Shown here: piece after piece, positions 7,331 through 16,035 of the stretch | Layout of the letters: each line of letters starts with the position of its first letter | Position numbering within the stretch: position 1 is the first letter of the stretch | DNA from: Bacillota bacterium | GTDB taxonomy: Bacteria > Bacillota > Bacilli > Paenibacillales > Paenibacillaceae | Length of the DNA: 64,000 nt | Assembly (NCBI GenBank): GCA_023391635.1 | Contig: JAEWAQ010000005.1 | Coordinates: 1 to 64,000, forward strand | Reading direction: 5' to 3' | Position numbers and translations under genes: made by a program | Notes under the pieces: generated by a model | What the model saw: the letters and a program-made list of their open reading frames with translations, nothing else | Told to the model about the DNA's origin: nothing | Database searches by the model: none

Positions 7331-8197
7331 ATGTTAAGAGGGTTGTACACGGCTGCATCGGGCATGATCGCGCAGCAGCGGCGCCATGATACGGTGACGA
7401 ACAATATCGCGAACTTGAACACGCCGGGATTCAAGGCGATGAACGCGATGACGAGGGCGTTTCCGGATATGCTCATCTCGGCCATGGGCGGCGATCATAT
7501 TCGGAGCGGGACGGTCGGCAGGCTCTCCACTGGCGCGTTCGCGGAAGAGAATCTGCTGTCCATGCTGCAAGGGGACTTGACCGAGACGAACCGGCCGCAG
7601 GATCTGGCGCTCGTGTCGGACCTGCTCGTCGACGGGGCGTTCTTCGACGCCTCCGGCAAGTACTTGGATCCGGAAGGCAACTTGACGTATCAGCCGCAGG
7701 CGCTGTTCACGGTGATGGGACCGAACGGCGAGCGGCAGTATACGCGCGACGGCAGCTTCAAGACAGCTGAGGACGGCACTTTGCTGACCTCCGATGGCGT
7801 GCCGGTGCTCGGCGTAGACGGACAACCTATTCAGCTGAACGGATCGTGGGAGGACATCGCGGTCTCGGCGAGCGGCGTGCTGTACAGCAAGGCGTTGAAC
7901 GAGCCGCTGCCCGGCAGTCCGCAGCTGCTCATCACCGTCGTGAACAATCCGAACGAACTGGTGCGCGGCGGCAATGGGCGATTCCGCTACACGGGCGAGC
8001 CAGCCGGCATTCGCCAGGCCGGAGCGAACGACCGGATTCAGGTGCAGCAGGGCTACCTCGAGCGCTCCAATGTCGATCCCAGCCAGTCGATGGTCGATCT
8101 GATGGCCGCGCTGCGCGCCTACGAGGCGAACCAGAAAGTCATTCAAACCTACGATACGAGCCTGGGCAAGGCCGTGAACGAGGTTGGCAAAGTATAA
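7331..8197 (+). CDS. flhO: Flagellar hook-basal body protein FlhO
   Basis: A 288-residue protein. Start 7331 is preferred over the upstream ATG at 7280, because GGGGGAGG lies about 8 bases before it and the family begins with ML-GLYTAASGM. The N-terminal flagellar rod signature is intact (NNIANLNTPGFKA). The C-terminal helix carries GYLERSNVDPSQSMVDLM and ANQKVIQTYD. These flank a central beta domain (TRDGSFKTAEDGTLLTSDG). It is a FlgF/FlgG-type axial component assembled through the flagellar export apparatus. flhP follows after 36 bases, a pair conserved with B. subtilis. Confidence 0.92.
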   Translation: MLRGLYTAASGMIAQQRRHDTVTNNIANLNTPGFKAMNAMTRAFPDMLISAMGGDHIRSGTVGRLSTGAFAEENLLSMLQGDLTETNRPQDLALVSDLLVDGAFFDASGKYLDPEGNLTYQPQALFTVMGPNGERQYTRDGSFKTAEDGTLLTSDGVPVLGVDGQPIQLNGSWEDIAVSASGVLYSKALNEPLPGSPQLLITVVNNPNELVRGGNGRFRYTGEPAGIRQAGANDRIQVQQGYLERSNVDPSQSMVDLMAALRAYEANQKVIQTYDTSLGKAVNEVGKV

Positions 8198-8233
8198 CGC
8201 TTCTCGCGGTCGGTTCGATAGAAGGAGGATGAA

Positions 8234-9055
8234 GTGCCCGTGAACAATTCCATGATCACTTCCGCAGCGTCCATGTACTCGCTGCAGCAGAAGCTCGACA
8301 TGATGGCCGACAATATGGCCAACATCAATACGGTCGGCTACAAGCGCAAAACATCCGTATTCGAAGATATTCTGACGAGCATGCAGCCGCATGAGAAGGC
8401 ATTCGAGCTGGCCGGCCGCAGGACGCCGTCCGGATTCACGCTCGGATGGGGCGCCAAGCTGTCCGCGATGATGCTCGACATGACGCAAGGATCGCTGCAG
8501 TCTACGGGCAACCCGAACGACGTCGCGATCGAAGGCAATGCGCTGTTCCGCGTCACGATGCCGGACGGCACGGAAGCCTATACGCGGCAGGGAGCTTTCC
8601 AACTCGTGCCGCTGCCGAGCGGCGATCGTCAGCTCGTCACGAACGACGGGAATCCGGTCGTCAATGCGCTGGGCGGCGACATTATCGTGCCCGCCGGCAT
8701 GGAGCTGACCATCCGTCCGGACGGGACGATGGTCGCCGAAGGTCCTGTCGGCACGGTGCCGGCGGAGCTGGGCCGGATCGGACTCGTGCAGGTGCTGAAG
8801 CCGGAGATGCTCGTCGCGATCGGCGACAATTTCTTCGGGGTGAGCGAAGGCGTGAACCCGGCTGTCGTCGTTGCGGATCTGCCGGAGCGGCAGCCTGACG
8901 TATCGGTTAGACAAGGATATACGGAGCAGTCGAACGTGAACCTGACCAGCGAGATGTCCGAAGTTATCATGGTCCAGCGGGCTTATCAGCTGAATGCGCG
9001 GGCGCTTGCTTCGTCTGAACAGATGATGAGCATGGCGAATAATCTCCGGGGATGA
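8234..9055 (+). CDS. flhP: Flagellar hook-basal body protein FlhP
   Basis: A 273-residue protein from GTG 8234, with GGAGG 5 bases upstream; GTG 8240 (MNNSMITSA) is an alternative. The N-terminus has NMANINTVGYKRK and the C-terminus has GYTEQSNVNLTSEMSEVI and RAYQLNARAL, the paired helices of rod/hook axial proteins. It is a paralogue of the preceding FlhO and probably completes the distal rod. The two genes look cotranscribed. Confidence 0.92.
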   Translation: MPVNNSMITSAASMYSLQQKLDMMADNMANINTVGYKRKTSVFEDILTSMQPHEKAFELAGRRTPSGFTLGWGAKLSAMMLDMTQGSLQSTGNPNDVAIEGNALFRVTMPDGTEAYTRQGAFQLVPLPSGDRQLVTNDGNPVVNALGGDIIVPAGMELTIRPDGTMVAEGPVGTVPAELGRIGLVQVLKPEMLVAIGDNFFGVSEGVNPAVVVADLPERQPDVSVRQGYTEQSNVNLTSEMSEVIMVQRAYQLNARALASSEQMMSMANNLRG

Positions 9056-9122
9056 TAACATAAAGAACAGCAATGCAAGAGGCGTCTGATCCCCGGGCGC
9101 AATGAAGGAGTCGAATCGTTTC

Positions 9123-9350
9123 ATGACCGCATCTCCCCGTCCGACTCCCGGCGGGCGTTCAGCCGCCAGAACGATCGGACGAATCGTATGGACGACCGTG
9201 AAGATTTTTATCATCCCCGTGCTGTGCGTAATCGCCCTTATTTTGGGTATGGCGGTGGGTTACCACCTTCTTGGAGGCAGACCGGTATCGGAAGTGTTCG
9301 AGGTGGACACATGGAAGCATATGTATGATCTCGTGTTTGCGGACAAGTGA
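9123..9350 (+). CDS. Small EpuA/YwzB-type membrane protein (labelled DNA-directed RNA polymerase subunit beta)
   Basis: About 75 residues. The start is uncertain: ATG 9123 has GAAGGAG 12 bases upstream, while in-frame ATG 9102 lacks a site. A basic, Pro/Arg-rich N-terminus precedes one membrane helix (KIFIIPVLCVIALILGMAVG), then a conserved GYHLLGG and acidic tail with W-HMYDLVF. This matches the EpuA family, which databases name as an RNA polymerase beta subunit although no polymerase role is evident from the sequence. It sits between flhP and fabZ as ywzB-like genes do in Bacillales. Confidence 0.75.
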   Translation: MTASPRPTPGGRSAARTIGRIVWTTVKIFIIPVLCVIALILGMAVGYHLLGGRPVSEVFEVDTWKHMYDLVFADK

Positions 9351-9384
9351 CGGTCTGAAGCCGTGCGGCGACGAAATGCGACTG

Positions 9385-9415
9385 CTCCCCGGGACATGCC
9401 GGGGAGTTTTCTTTT
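9385..9415 (+). terminator. Rho-independent terminator
   Basis: CTCCCCGG/CCGGGGAG stem followed by TTTTCTTTT. It closes the flhO-flhP-small protein group. Confidence 0.85.
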
Positions 9416-9475
9416 AGGCAGGGCGCGCGTTATAATGGTCGAGAGCAACTTGATGGAAGGAGAGGGGCGCGAGGG

Positions 9476-9988
9476 ATGAATGTTCCGAATATGATCACGT
9501 TGTCCCGGTTTGCGCTGATCCCTCTTTTTCTGTTTCTGTATTTGGACGGCTATGCGGTGGCGGCGCTCATTACGGTGCTGGTGGCCGGGTTCACGGATAT
9601 GCTGGACGGGTACATCGCGCGCAGGAGCGGCCAGATCACGGTTGCCGGCAGCCTGCTCGATCCGCTCGCGGACAAGTTGATGATGCTGGCGATCGTCACG
9701 GCGCTGCTCATCGTCGGTACGATTCCTTGGGAAGCGGTAGCCGTGATGGGCTTTCGGGAAATCGGCATGATCGTGAGCGCGACTTTCTTTCATTTTCGCG
9801 GGATGAAGACGGTCCCTGCCAACGCGTTCGGCAAGGCGACGACGATCGTCTACTACGGCGCGATCATGCTGCTCATGCTCGACTTGACCGGCGGCATCGC
9901 CTTGCTGTGGTGCGCGATCGCGCTGTCGTTCGTTACTTCGGCCGTCTACTTCATGAAGTTCAGGCACCTGAACCGTGCCTCCATGTAA
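9476..9988 (+). CDS. CDP-alcohol phosphatidyltransferase (PgsA-like)
   Basis: A 170-residue integral membrane enzyme. The complete CDP-alcohol phosphotransferase signature is visible between residues 41 and 66: Asp41, Asp44-Gly45, Ala48-Arg49, Gly58, Asp62, Asp66 (TDMLDGYIARRSG and GSLLDPLADK). About five membrane helices surround it. The family makes phospholipids such as phosphatidylglycerophosphate from CDP-diacylglycerol; the short length and NMITLSRF start fit the PgsA branch, but substrate cannot be proven here. It has its own GGAAGGAG site, with terminators before and after, so it is probably a single-gene unit. A TATAAT at 9431-9436 may be its -10. Confidence 0.85.
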   Translation: MNVPNMITLSRFALIPLFLFLYLDGYAVAALITVLVAGFTDMLDGYIARRSGQITVAGSLLDPLADKLMMLAIVTALLIVGTIPWEAVAVMGFREIGMIVSATFFHFRGMKTVPANAFGKATTIVYYGAIMLLMLDLTGGIALLWCAIALSFVTSAVYFMKFRHLNRASM

Positions 9989-9989
9989 C

Positions 9990-10042
9990 AAAAGAGCCCG
10001 CGGTCGCCCCTGCTTCGGAGGGGCGCCAGGCGTGCTCTTTTA
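9990..10042 (+). terminator. Rho-independent terminator after the phosphatidyltransferase
   Basis: AAAAGAGC/GCTCTTTT flanks an inner CGCCCC/GGGGCG hairpin, giving a long, nearly symmetrical stem that could work in both directions. Confidence 0.8.
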
Positions 10043-10156
10043 TATCAACCCTCGCGACTGCAGTTCGCGGAAGGGATAATTACAGTATGGGCGAATGAGT
10101 CGCCGTGTATTCGGCAGGGTATGCGATATATGTGAGGATGAGAGGAGATTGTTGGA

Positions 10157-10603
10157 GTGGAACTTGATATTCAGCAAATTCAGGAGATTATTCCGCATCG
10201 GCCGCCGTTCTTGCTGGTCGACCGAATTTTGGAGCTCGAGCCAGGCAAGCGTGCCGTCGGGCTAAAGAACGTGACGATGAACGAGCCGTTTTTCGTCGGG
10301 CATTTCCCCGGTTATCCGGTCATGCCGGGCGTGCTGATCGTCGAGGCGCTGGCACAGGTCGGCTCGGTGGCGATGCTGGCGCTGGAGGAGAATCGCGGGA
10401 AGCTCGGCTTCTTCGCGGGCATCGACGGCATGCGGTTCCGCGGGCAAGTGAAGCCGGGCGACACGTTGCTGCTCGAGCTTGAGGTGACGCGGCTGAAGGG
10501 GCCGATCGGCAAGGGTCGGGCGGTCGCCAAGGTGGGCGATACGGTCGTGGCCGAAGGTGAGCTGATGTTCGCGTTGTCGGACGCGGCGAAGCGGGAAGAA
10601 TAG
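10157..10603 (+). CDS. fabZ: (3R)-hydroxyacyl-ACP dehydratase FabZ
   Basis: A 148-residue hot-dog fold enzyme of type II fatty acid synthesis, acting on beta-hydroxyacyl-ACP. The GTG 10157 start has AGAGGAG 9 bases upstream. The N-terminal IIPHRPPFLLVDRI and the catalytic pair His49 (FVGHFPGYPVMPG) and Glu63 (VEALAQ) are present. Length matches the family. The position after the flhO-flhP group is conserved with B. subtilis. Confidence 0.97.
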   Translation: MELDIQQIQEIIPHRPPFLLVDRILELEPGKRAVGLKNVTMNEPFFVGHFPGYPVMPGVLIVEALAQVGSVAMLALEENRGKLGFFAGIDGMRFRGQVKPGDTLLLELEVTRLKGPIGKGRAVAKVGDTVVAEGELMFALSDAAKREE

Positions 10604-10638
10604 GCGCGCGTGCGTTGGGCCTGTTGGCGAGGATAGCG

Positions 10639-10680
10639 GCGCTCTGACACTATTTTGGCGGTCGGTGGGCATGTTGGCGG
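10639..10680 (+). repeat. Third copy of the dispersed intergenic repeat
   Basis: GCGCTCTGACACTATTTTGG followed by CGGTCGGTGGGCATG. It is the reverse-strand counterpart of the two copies at 1-85, here in the fabZ-phosphohexomutase gap. Similarity extends a few bases further left (GGCGAGGATAGCG against GGCGGGATTTGTG). Confidence 0.65.
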
Positions 10681-10709
10681 GTATAGAGATAAAGAAAGGA
10701 TGAGAGAGG

Positions 10710-12569
10710 ATGACGATGGCGGCACAGGAAGCGTATGAGGCGTGGTTGCGCGACCCGGGCATTGACGAGGAGACGAAGGCGGAACTGCGGGGCATTGCCG
10801 GGAATGCGGCGGAGATCGAGGATCGGTTCTATCGCGAGCTTGCGTTCGGCACCGGCGGTCTGCGCGGGGTGATGGGCGCCGGGACGAACCGGATGAATCG
10901 GTACGTCATCGGCAAGGCGACGCAGGGATTCGCGACTTATTTGCTGCGGGAGGCGACAGGTCGCGGACATGGTGCGAACGGCAGCGCTGTGGTCAGCGGG
11001 ACTGGCAGCGTCGTTAACGAAGGAAGTGCGACTGCTGATCAGGCGGCTGGCCAAGCCGGTGCCGGTGGTGATGCGTCGGTTGTCGGTGCTGGTGATGCAT
11101 CGGCGGCTCCGATCGTGGTCATCGCCCATGACTCGCGGCACAACTCGGATGTATTCTCGCTGGAGGCGGCGTGCGTACTTGCGGCGAACGGGATCAAGAC
11201 GTGCCTGTTCCGCTCGCTGCGCCCGACGCCTCAGCTTTCGTTCACGGTACGGCATCTGGGCGCGATCGGCGGCATCGTCATTACGGCCAGCCACAATCCG
11301 CCCGAGTATAACGGGTATAAAGTGTACGCCAGCGATGGCTGCCAGCTCGTGCCGGATCAGGCAGAGCAAGTCATTGCCAGCATCCATGAGGTAGGATCGT
11401 TCGATAACGTGCGAAGATTGAGCCAAGCCGAAGCGGAGGAGCGCGGGCTGTTGGTCTGGCTCGGCGATGAGGCGGACGAAGCGTTCACAGAGGCGGTGGC
11501 GGCGCAGTCGGTGCAGCCATCGTTGTTGCGCGGCGGCGCCGGCGATTCGCTGTCGGTCGTTTATACGCCGCTGTACGGCGCCGGCAATATTCCGGTGCGC
11601 AATGTGTTGACACGTGCCGGCTTCGGCCAGGTGCATATGGTGGCGGAGCAAGAGAGACCGGATGGAGCATTCCCGACAGTGAAGTCGCCGAATCCGGAGG
11701 AACATGAAGCGTTCACGTTGGCGATCGCGCTGGCGGACGAAGTCGGCGCCGACATCATCATCGGCACGGACCCGGACGCCGACCGGATGGGTGCGGTCGT
11801 GAAGAACGACGAAGGCCAATATGTCGTCTTGTCCGGCAACCAGTCGGGTGCGATTATGGTGCATTACTTGCTGTCGCAATTGCAGGCGCAAGGGAAGCTG
11901 CCCGACGACGGGACCGTGATCAAGACGATCGTGACGAGCGAGATGGGAGCGGATATCGCGCGTTCCTTCGGCTGCAAGGTAATCAATACGCTGACGGGCT
12001 TCAAATATATCGGGGAGCAGATGACGCGCTTCGAGCTGGAGAAGGAGCAAGGCGGTCACACTTTCCTGTTCGGATACGAGGAAAGCTACGGCTACTTGGC
12101 CGGTACTTATGCGCGGGATAAAGACGCGGTCGTAGCGTCTCTGCTGATCTGCGAGGCGGCGGCGTACTACAAGTCGCTCGGCAAAACGCTGTACGACGTG
12201 CTGCTCGAGCTTTATCGGCAATATGGCAGCTATATGGAGAAGCTGGAGTCCCGCACGTTGAAAGGCAAGGACGGACTCGCCCAGATCGGTGCGATCATGT
12301 CCGATTGGCGAGAGCATCCGCCAGCTGAAGTTGCGGGGATTAAGGTAGACCGCGTGCTCGACTACGAAGGCGGGCTCGACGGACTGCCGCCGGAGAATGT
12401 GCTGAAATTCCTGCTCGCCGACGGCTCGTGGTTCTGCCTGCGGCCATCCGGCACGGAGCCGAAGATCAAGCTGTATTTCGCCGTCCGCGGACAAGGAATG
12501 GATGGCGCTCAAGCGGCTTTGGACAAATTAAGGATGGCGGTCATGGAGCGGGTAGACGCGCTGCAATAG
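10710..12569 (+). CDS. Phosphoglucomutase/phosphomannomutase family enzyme (PgcA-like)
   Basis: A 619-residue cytoplasmic phosphohexomutase interconverting hexose 1- and 6-phosphates, which feeds NDP-sugar and wall polymer synthesis. Motifs: N-terminal FGTGGLRGVMG, the active-site phosphoserine loop TASHNPPEYNGYK (Ser194), metal loop DPDADRMG, sugar loop GYEESYGY and phosphate loop RPSGTEPKIK. A Gly/Ala/Ser-rich, low-complexity insert at about residues 82-130 separates the N-terminal motif from IAHDSRHNS and makes the protein longer than B. subtilis PgcA. ATG 10716 is an alternative start, better spaced from GAGAGG. It is probably cytosolic PgcA, which gives UDP-glucose precursors. Confidence 0.92.
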   Translation: MTMAAQEAYEAWLRDPGIDEETKAELRGIAGNAAEIEDRFYRELAFGTGGLRGVMGAGTNRMNRYVIGKATQGFATYLLREATGRGHGANGSAVVSGTGSVVNEGSATADQAAGQAGAGGDASVVGAGDASAAPIVVIAHDSRHNSDVFSLEAACVLAANGIKTCLFRSLRPTPQLSFTVRHLGAIGGIVITASHNPPEYNGYKVYASDGCQLVPDQAEQVIASIHEVGSFDNVRRLSQAEAEERGLLVWLGDEADEAFTEAVAAQSVQPSLLRGGAGDSLSVVYTPLYGAGNIPVRNVLTRAGFGQVHMVAEQERPDGAFPTVKSPNPEEHEAFTLAIALADEVGADIIIGTDPDADRMGAVVKNDEGQYVVLSGNQSGAIMVHYLLSQLQAQGKLPDDGTVIKTIVTSEMGADIARSFGCKVINTLTGFKYIGEQMTRFELEKEQGGHTFLFGYEESYGYLAGTYARDKDAVVASLLICEAAAYYKSLGKTLYDVLLELYRQYGSYMEKLESRTLKGKDGLAQIGAIMSDWREHPPAEVAGIKVDRVLDYEGGLDGLPPENVLKFLLADGSWFCLRPSGTEPKIKLYFAVRGQGMDGAQAALDKLRMAVMERVDALQ

Positions 12570-12619
12570 CGCCTCTCTACCACTAATTAGCGCTATTGGC
12601 AGTTGACGGCGAAGAGGCG
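12570..12619 (+). repeat. Inverted repeat between the phosphohexomutase and DUF5693 genes
   Basis: CGCCTCT (12570-12576) and AGAGGCG (12613-12619) bracket a 36-base interior that also contains TTAGCGCTA. No T tract follows, so an intrinsic terminator is unlikely. Confidence 0.35.
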
Positions 12620-12657
12620 GCAACGGACAGCAGGATTTATTTGAAGGAGTGACAGGT

Positions 12658-14811
12658 GTGCCCCAGTGGTTGAATGGCTTAAATCGCAAAATGGCGATCT
12701 GGTTATGGTGGGTCGTGTTGGTCGGCGTGATCGCTTCGCTGCCGGTGATGGCGGCGAGGGCTCAGACGGAAGGAACCGCGGATCGGGTGGCGCTTGTCAT
12801 CGATTACCGGGACTTGCTGCAGATCGGGGCAGGACAAGTCGATCCCGAGCATTATGTGGCGCAGCAGCTGGATCGGCTCATGCAGGCAGGCGTGAACGGC
12901 GCGGTCGTCTACGAGAGCACGCTGGACGAGCTTGGGCTCGCCGGGGAAGTCGCGGTCTACAGCGCTGCCGAGATCGCTTCTATGCAAAGCCAGACGCCGC
13001 CGACGGGGGCGAACCGCAATCGTACTTATATTGTGTTCCAGAAGCCGGCGCATGAGGCGGAAATTCGGCGCATCGTGACGGAAGGCTTCGAAGCGCATGG
13101 AGCGACGATCGCCGATTGGCAAATAGACGGCAAGAACGGACTTGTTATCGACATGGGCAAGGACGACGCGATGCTGCGGCCGTTCGAGCCGAACCCGATC
13201 GAGATTCAGGAACTGAGAGACGCTGGGCTATGGGTCGTGCCGCGCCTGTCGGACCGGTACTCGCCGTATCCGGAGGAGCTCATCGACGCCTGGATCAAGA
13301 GCTTCAAGGCGGTCGGCATCGATCGGATCTCCTTCGACGGGGACGCGGTGCCAGGCTTCAGCAAGCCATCGCCAGGTCCGGGCGAGTCGAGCGGCGTACA
13401 GAGATTCGCCTATATGCTGGAGAACAACGGGATCGGCATTGCCATGTTCGAAGGTTTGAAAGTGCCGGTGCGGGGGCAATCCCAACTGGCCAAATTCATC
13501 GATTATAACGCTATTCGAGCCCATTCGATCACGGATCAAGAGATGGCGACGATCAAGAAGGATGTACTGGCAGACCGGATATTGCTGGCAGTGAAGGATC
13601 GCGACATTCGCATGGTGTTCCTGAACGCGATTCCGTCCCGCGATGCGGCCAAGGGCAAGCTGTCCAGCCCGCTGGACACGATCGTCGATGCGCTGCAAGG
13701 CGTAAAGGACCAGATGGATGAAAATGGAACTAACGGGAGCGGTACAGACAGTACGGATGACGGTACGGAAGGCGGAGCGGTTGCTCAACTGGAGAAATTC
13801 GGCTTTGAGATCGGCGTGCCGGAGGCGTTCGAGGTACATCATGCACCGGCGGAAACTGCGCTGCGCGGTCTTGCCATGCTCGGCGCGATCGCCCTAGTAG
13901 CGATCGTCATCGGCATGTTCCTTCCGTCGCTGATTACGCTTGCGTTCGCGGCAGGTCTCGTCGGCGGGGCCGGGCTGTATGTGCTGAAGCCGACGCTGAT
14001 GGTGCAGGCGCTGGCCTTGATCGCGGCGATTGCGGCTCCGACGGCGGCGGTGATCTTGCTCGTGCGGAGGCTGCGCATCATGCGCGATGGCGCGCATGCG
14101 GGCGACAGGGCCGGCGCAATGTCCGACACAGGTGCGGGTACGCAAATGAGCGCAGGCAAGCGGCTGGGCAGCGCGCTGCTGCTGTACCTCCGCACCGCGC
14201 TGCTCTCGGTGGCGGCGGTCCCGCTCGTCGTGGCGATGCTTAACCATATTTCCTACAGTCTCGTGCTGCAGCAATTCCGCGGCGTCAGCTTGCTGCATGC
14301 GGCGCCGATTGGACTGGTTGCCATTTATGTATTCTTATACGGCTCCGGAGAATCAGTCATCGCGAATACGCGCAAATTATTGATGACGCCGGTCACGGTG
14401 TTGTGGATTGCGGCGATCGGCGTGCTGGCTGCCGCAGGTTTGTATTATATGTCAAGGACAGGCAACTCAGGCAGCGTGTCGGGGATCGAGAAAGTGTACC
14501 GCGCGATGCTGGAAAACACGTTCGGCGTTCGTCCCCGATTCAAAGAGTTCTTGATCGGACACCCGATGATGCTCGTGGGCATTTTCCTGACGATTCGCTA
14601 TCGCTATGCCGCTTGTCTGATCGTGCTCGGCACGGTCGCTCAGCTGTCGATGGTGGACACGTTCGCGCACATTCATACGCCGCTGATCCTGTCGATCACG
14701 CGTGTGCTGCTGGGTCTCGGCATTGGGCTGCTCATCGGACTTGCCGCCATCGGCGTTTGGCAGATCGCGGAGCGCGTGTGGAGAAGGCTTGAGTTGCGGG
14801 AGGCGAAGTAA
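12658..14811 (+). CDS. DUF5693-type polytopic membrane protein
   Basis: A 717-residue protein from GTG 12658 (GGAG 8 bases upstream; a GTG at 12649 overlaps that site). A first membrane segment (about 13-33) leads to an extracytoplasmic region of about 370 residues with VALVIDYRDL and GVNGAVVYESTLDELG, which resembles a TIM-barrel or glycoside-hydrolase-like fold. Then follow 7-9 membrane helices to the C-terminus. I recognise it as the DUF5693 family of Paenibacillaceae; no biochemical function is known to me. It overlaps csaB by one base (TAATG), so translation is coupled. This suggests a part in pyruvylation or export of the secondary wall polymer. A Thr/Asp/Gly-rich linker precedes the membrane half. 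Confidence 0.75.
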   Translation: MPQWLNGLNRKMAIWLWWVVLVGVIASLPVMAARAQTEGTADRVALVIDYRDLLQIGAGQVDPEHYVAQQLDRLMQAGVNGAVVYESTLDELGLAGEVAVYSAAEIASMQSQTPPTGANRNRTYIVFQKPAHEAEIRRIVTEGFEAHGATIADWQIDGKNGLVIDMGKDDAMLRPFEPNPIEIQELRDAGLWVVPRLSDRYSPYPEELIDAWIKSFKAVGIDRISFDGDAVPGFSKPSPGPGESSGVQRFAYMLENNGIGIAMFEGLKVPVRGQSQLAKFIDYNAIRAHSITDQEMATIKKDVLADRILLAVKDRDIRMVFLNAIPSRDAAKGKLSSPLDTIVDALQGVKDQMDENGTNGSGTDSTDDGTEGGAVAQLEKFGFEIGVPEAFEVHHAPAETALRGLAMLGAIALVAIVIGMFLPSLITLAFAAGLVGGAGLYVLKPTLMVQALALIAAIAAPTAAVILLVRRLRIMRDGAHAGDRAGAMSDTGAGTQMSAGKRLGSALLLYLRTALLSVAAVPLVVAMLNHISYSLVLQQFRGVSLLHAAPIGLVAIYVFLYGSGESVIANTRKLLMTPVTVLWIAAIGVLAAAGLYYMSRTGNSGSVSGIEKVYRAMLENTFGVRPRFKEFLIGHPMMLVGIFLTIRYRYAACLIVLGTVAQLSMVDTFAHIHTPLILSITRVLLGLGIGLLIGLAAIGVWQIAERVWRRLELREAK

Positions 14812-16004
14812 TGCGCCTTGTGCTGTCGGGGTATTACGGTTTTCGCAACAGCGGAGACGAGGCCGTGCTGCTCAGCATCCTGGCGGCGCTGGAGCAAGCG
14901 GGCCGCGAGCAGGGCGTCTCCATTACGCCCGTCGTGCTGTCGGCGGACCCGGAATGGACAAGCCGGCAATACGGCGTGGAGGCCGTGCCCCGCATGAAGC
15001 TGGGCGTGGTGCGCGCGGCGCTGCGATCCAGCGACGGGCTTATCAGCGGTGGCGGCAGTCTGCTGCAGGATGCAACCGGAATGGGCTCTATTCCGTATTA
15101 TTTGGGAATCATGGCACTGGCGCGCTGGTGCGGGAAGCCGGTGTTCGTCTACGCGCAGGGCATCGGCCCGGTGAATCGGGCGATGTTCCGCGGTCCGATC
15201 GCGCGAGCGTTCCGCAAAGCGGCTTATGTGTCGGTGCGCGACGAGGAGTCGTCGGCGCTGCTGCAGCGCTTCGGCGTGCCGGCCGCGAAGATCGACGTCG
15301 TGCCTGACCCGGTCATGGGCCTGCCGATGCCGCCCGCGGACGATAGTGGATTGCACATTCGTTCCGCGGCAGGATCGGACGAATCGGCTCGAGAAGCTGA
15401 GGCGATCCACTCGATGGAATCGATTCGCGGAGCAGGTGGCGGGAACAGCCCGGACAGCGACGACATACCGCTCGTCGGCGTATCCGTCCGGTTCTGGCGA
15501 AGCGACCGAGCCGATCTGGATCGCGTAGCCGAGGCGCTGAATGCGCTGGCCGCCCGGCGTCCGGTGAGGCTGCGCTTCCTGCCGCTGTATCGGGGCGCTG
15601 ACGAAGAGGCTTCGCGTTATGTGATGGAGCGGCTGCGGCTCGGAGACGGCGTCGCTGCCGAGCTGGCGCCTGCACACGACGAACCGCAGGAGATGCTGCG
15701 CGAAGTCAGCCGTTGCCGGCTGCTGCTGGGCATGCGGCTGCACTCGCTGATCTATGCCGCGAACCGCGAGGTGCCGCTCGTCGGCTTGTCGTACGATCCG
15801 AAGATCGACCACTTTCTTGCCCGGCTGGGCGAGCAGGCGATCGGCTCGACAGACGCGCTCGCACCCGACATTTTCAGCGATCGCGTCATGCATATGCTTG
15901 ATCATCCGGCCGATTGGCTGGCCGCCGTCCGCCCGAAGATCGACCGATTGAGACAAGAAGTGCTGAGGCCAGCGCAACAAATCACCCGCTATCCGCGTAT
16001 CTAA
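14811..16004 (+). CDS. csaB: Polysaccharide pyruvyl transferase CsaB
   Basis: A 397-residue protein. The start overlaps the upstream stop (TAATG). Its beginning, LSGYYGFRNSGDEAVL, and the later GGGSLLQD, GIGPV and MRLHSLIYAA motifs are those of CsaB pyruvyl transferases. Known role: adds a 4,6-ketal pyruvate from phosphoenolpyruvate to ManNAc of the secondary cell wall polymer, creating the ligand for SLH domains. A low-complexity insert of about 45 residues (Ser/Ala/Gly/Asp) sits mid-protein around residues 180-222. Two SLH proteins a few kilobases downstream fit this role directly. Confidence 0.92.
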   Translation: MRLVLSGYYGFRNSGDEAVLLSILAALEQAGREQGVSITPVVLSADPEWTSRQYGVEAVPRMKLGVVRAALRSSDGLISGGGSLLQDATGMGSIPYYLGIMALARWCGKPVFVYAQGIGPVNRAMFRGPIARAFRKAAYVSVRDEESSALLQRFGVPAAKIDVVPDPVMGLPMPPADDSGLHIRSAAGSDESAREAEAIHSMESIRGAGGGNSPDSDDIPLVGVSVRFWRSDRADLDRVAEALNALAARRPVRLRFLPLYRGADEEASRYVMERLRLGDGVAAELAPAHDEPQEMLREVSRCRLLLGMRLHSLIYAANREVPLVGLSYDPKIDHFLARLGEQAIGSTDALAPDIFSDRVMHMLDHPADWLAAVRPKIDRLRQEVLRPAQQITRYPRI

Positions 16005-16035
16005 CATAGTGAACTGCAGGAAGGATTGACCAATT

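Noticed and set aside
7334..9214. 626-codon minus-strand frame across flhO-flhP
   Set aside because: Overlaps two well-supported flagellar genes entirely. It is a GC-rich shadow with a His/Arg-rich translation and no ribosome binding site.
10650..12512. 620-codon minus-strand frame across the phosphohexomutase
   Set aside because: All phosphohexomutase motifs are on the plus strand. The antisense translation is Arg/His/Leu-rich and has no recognisable domain.
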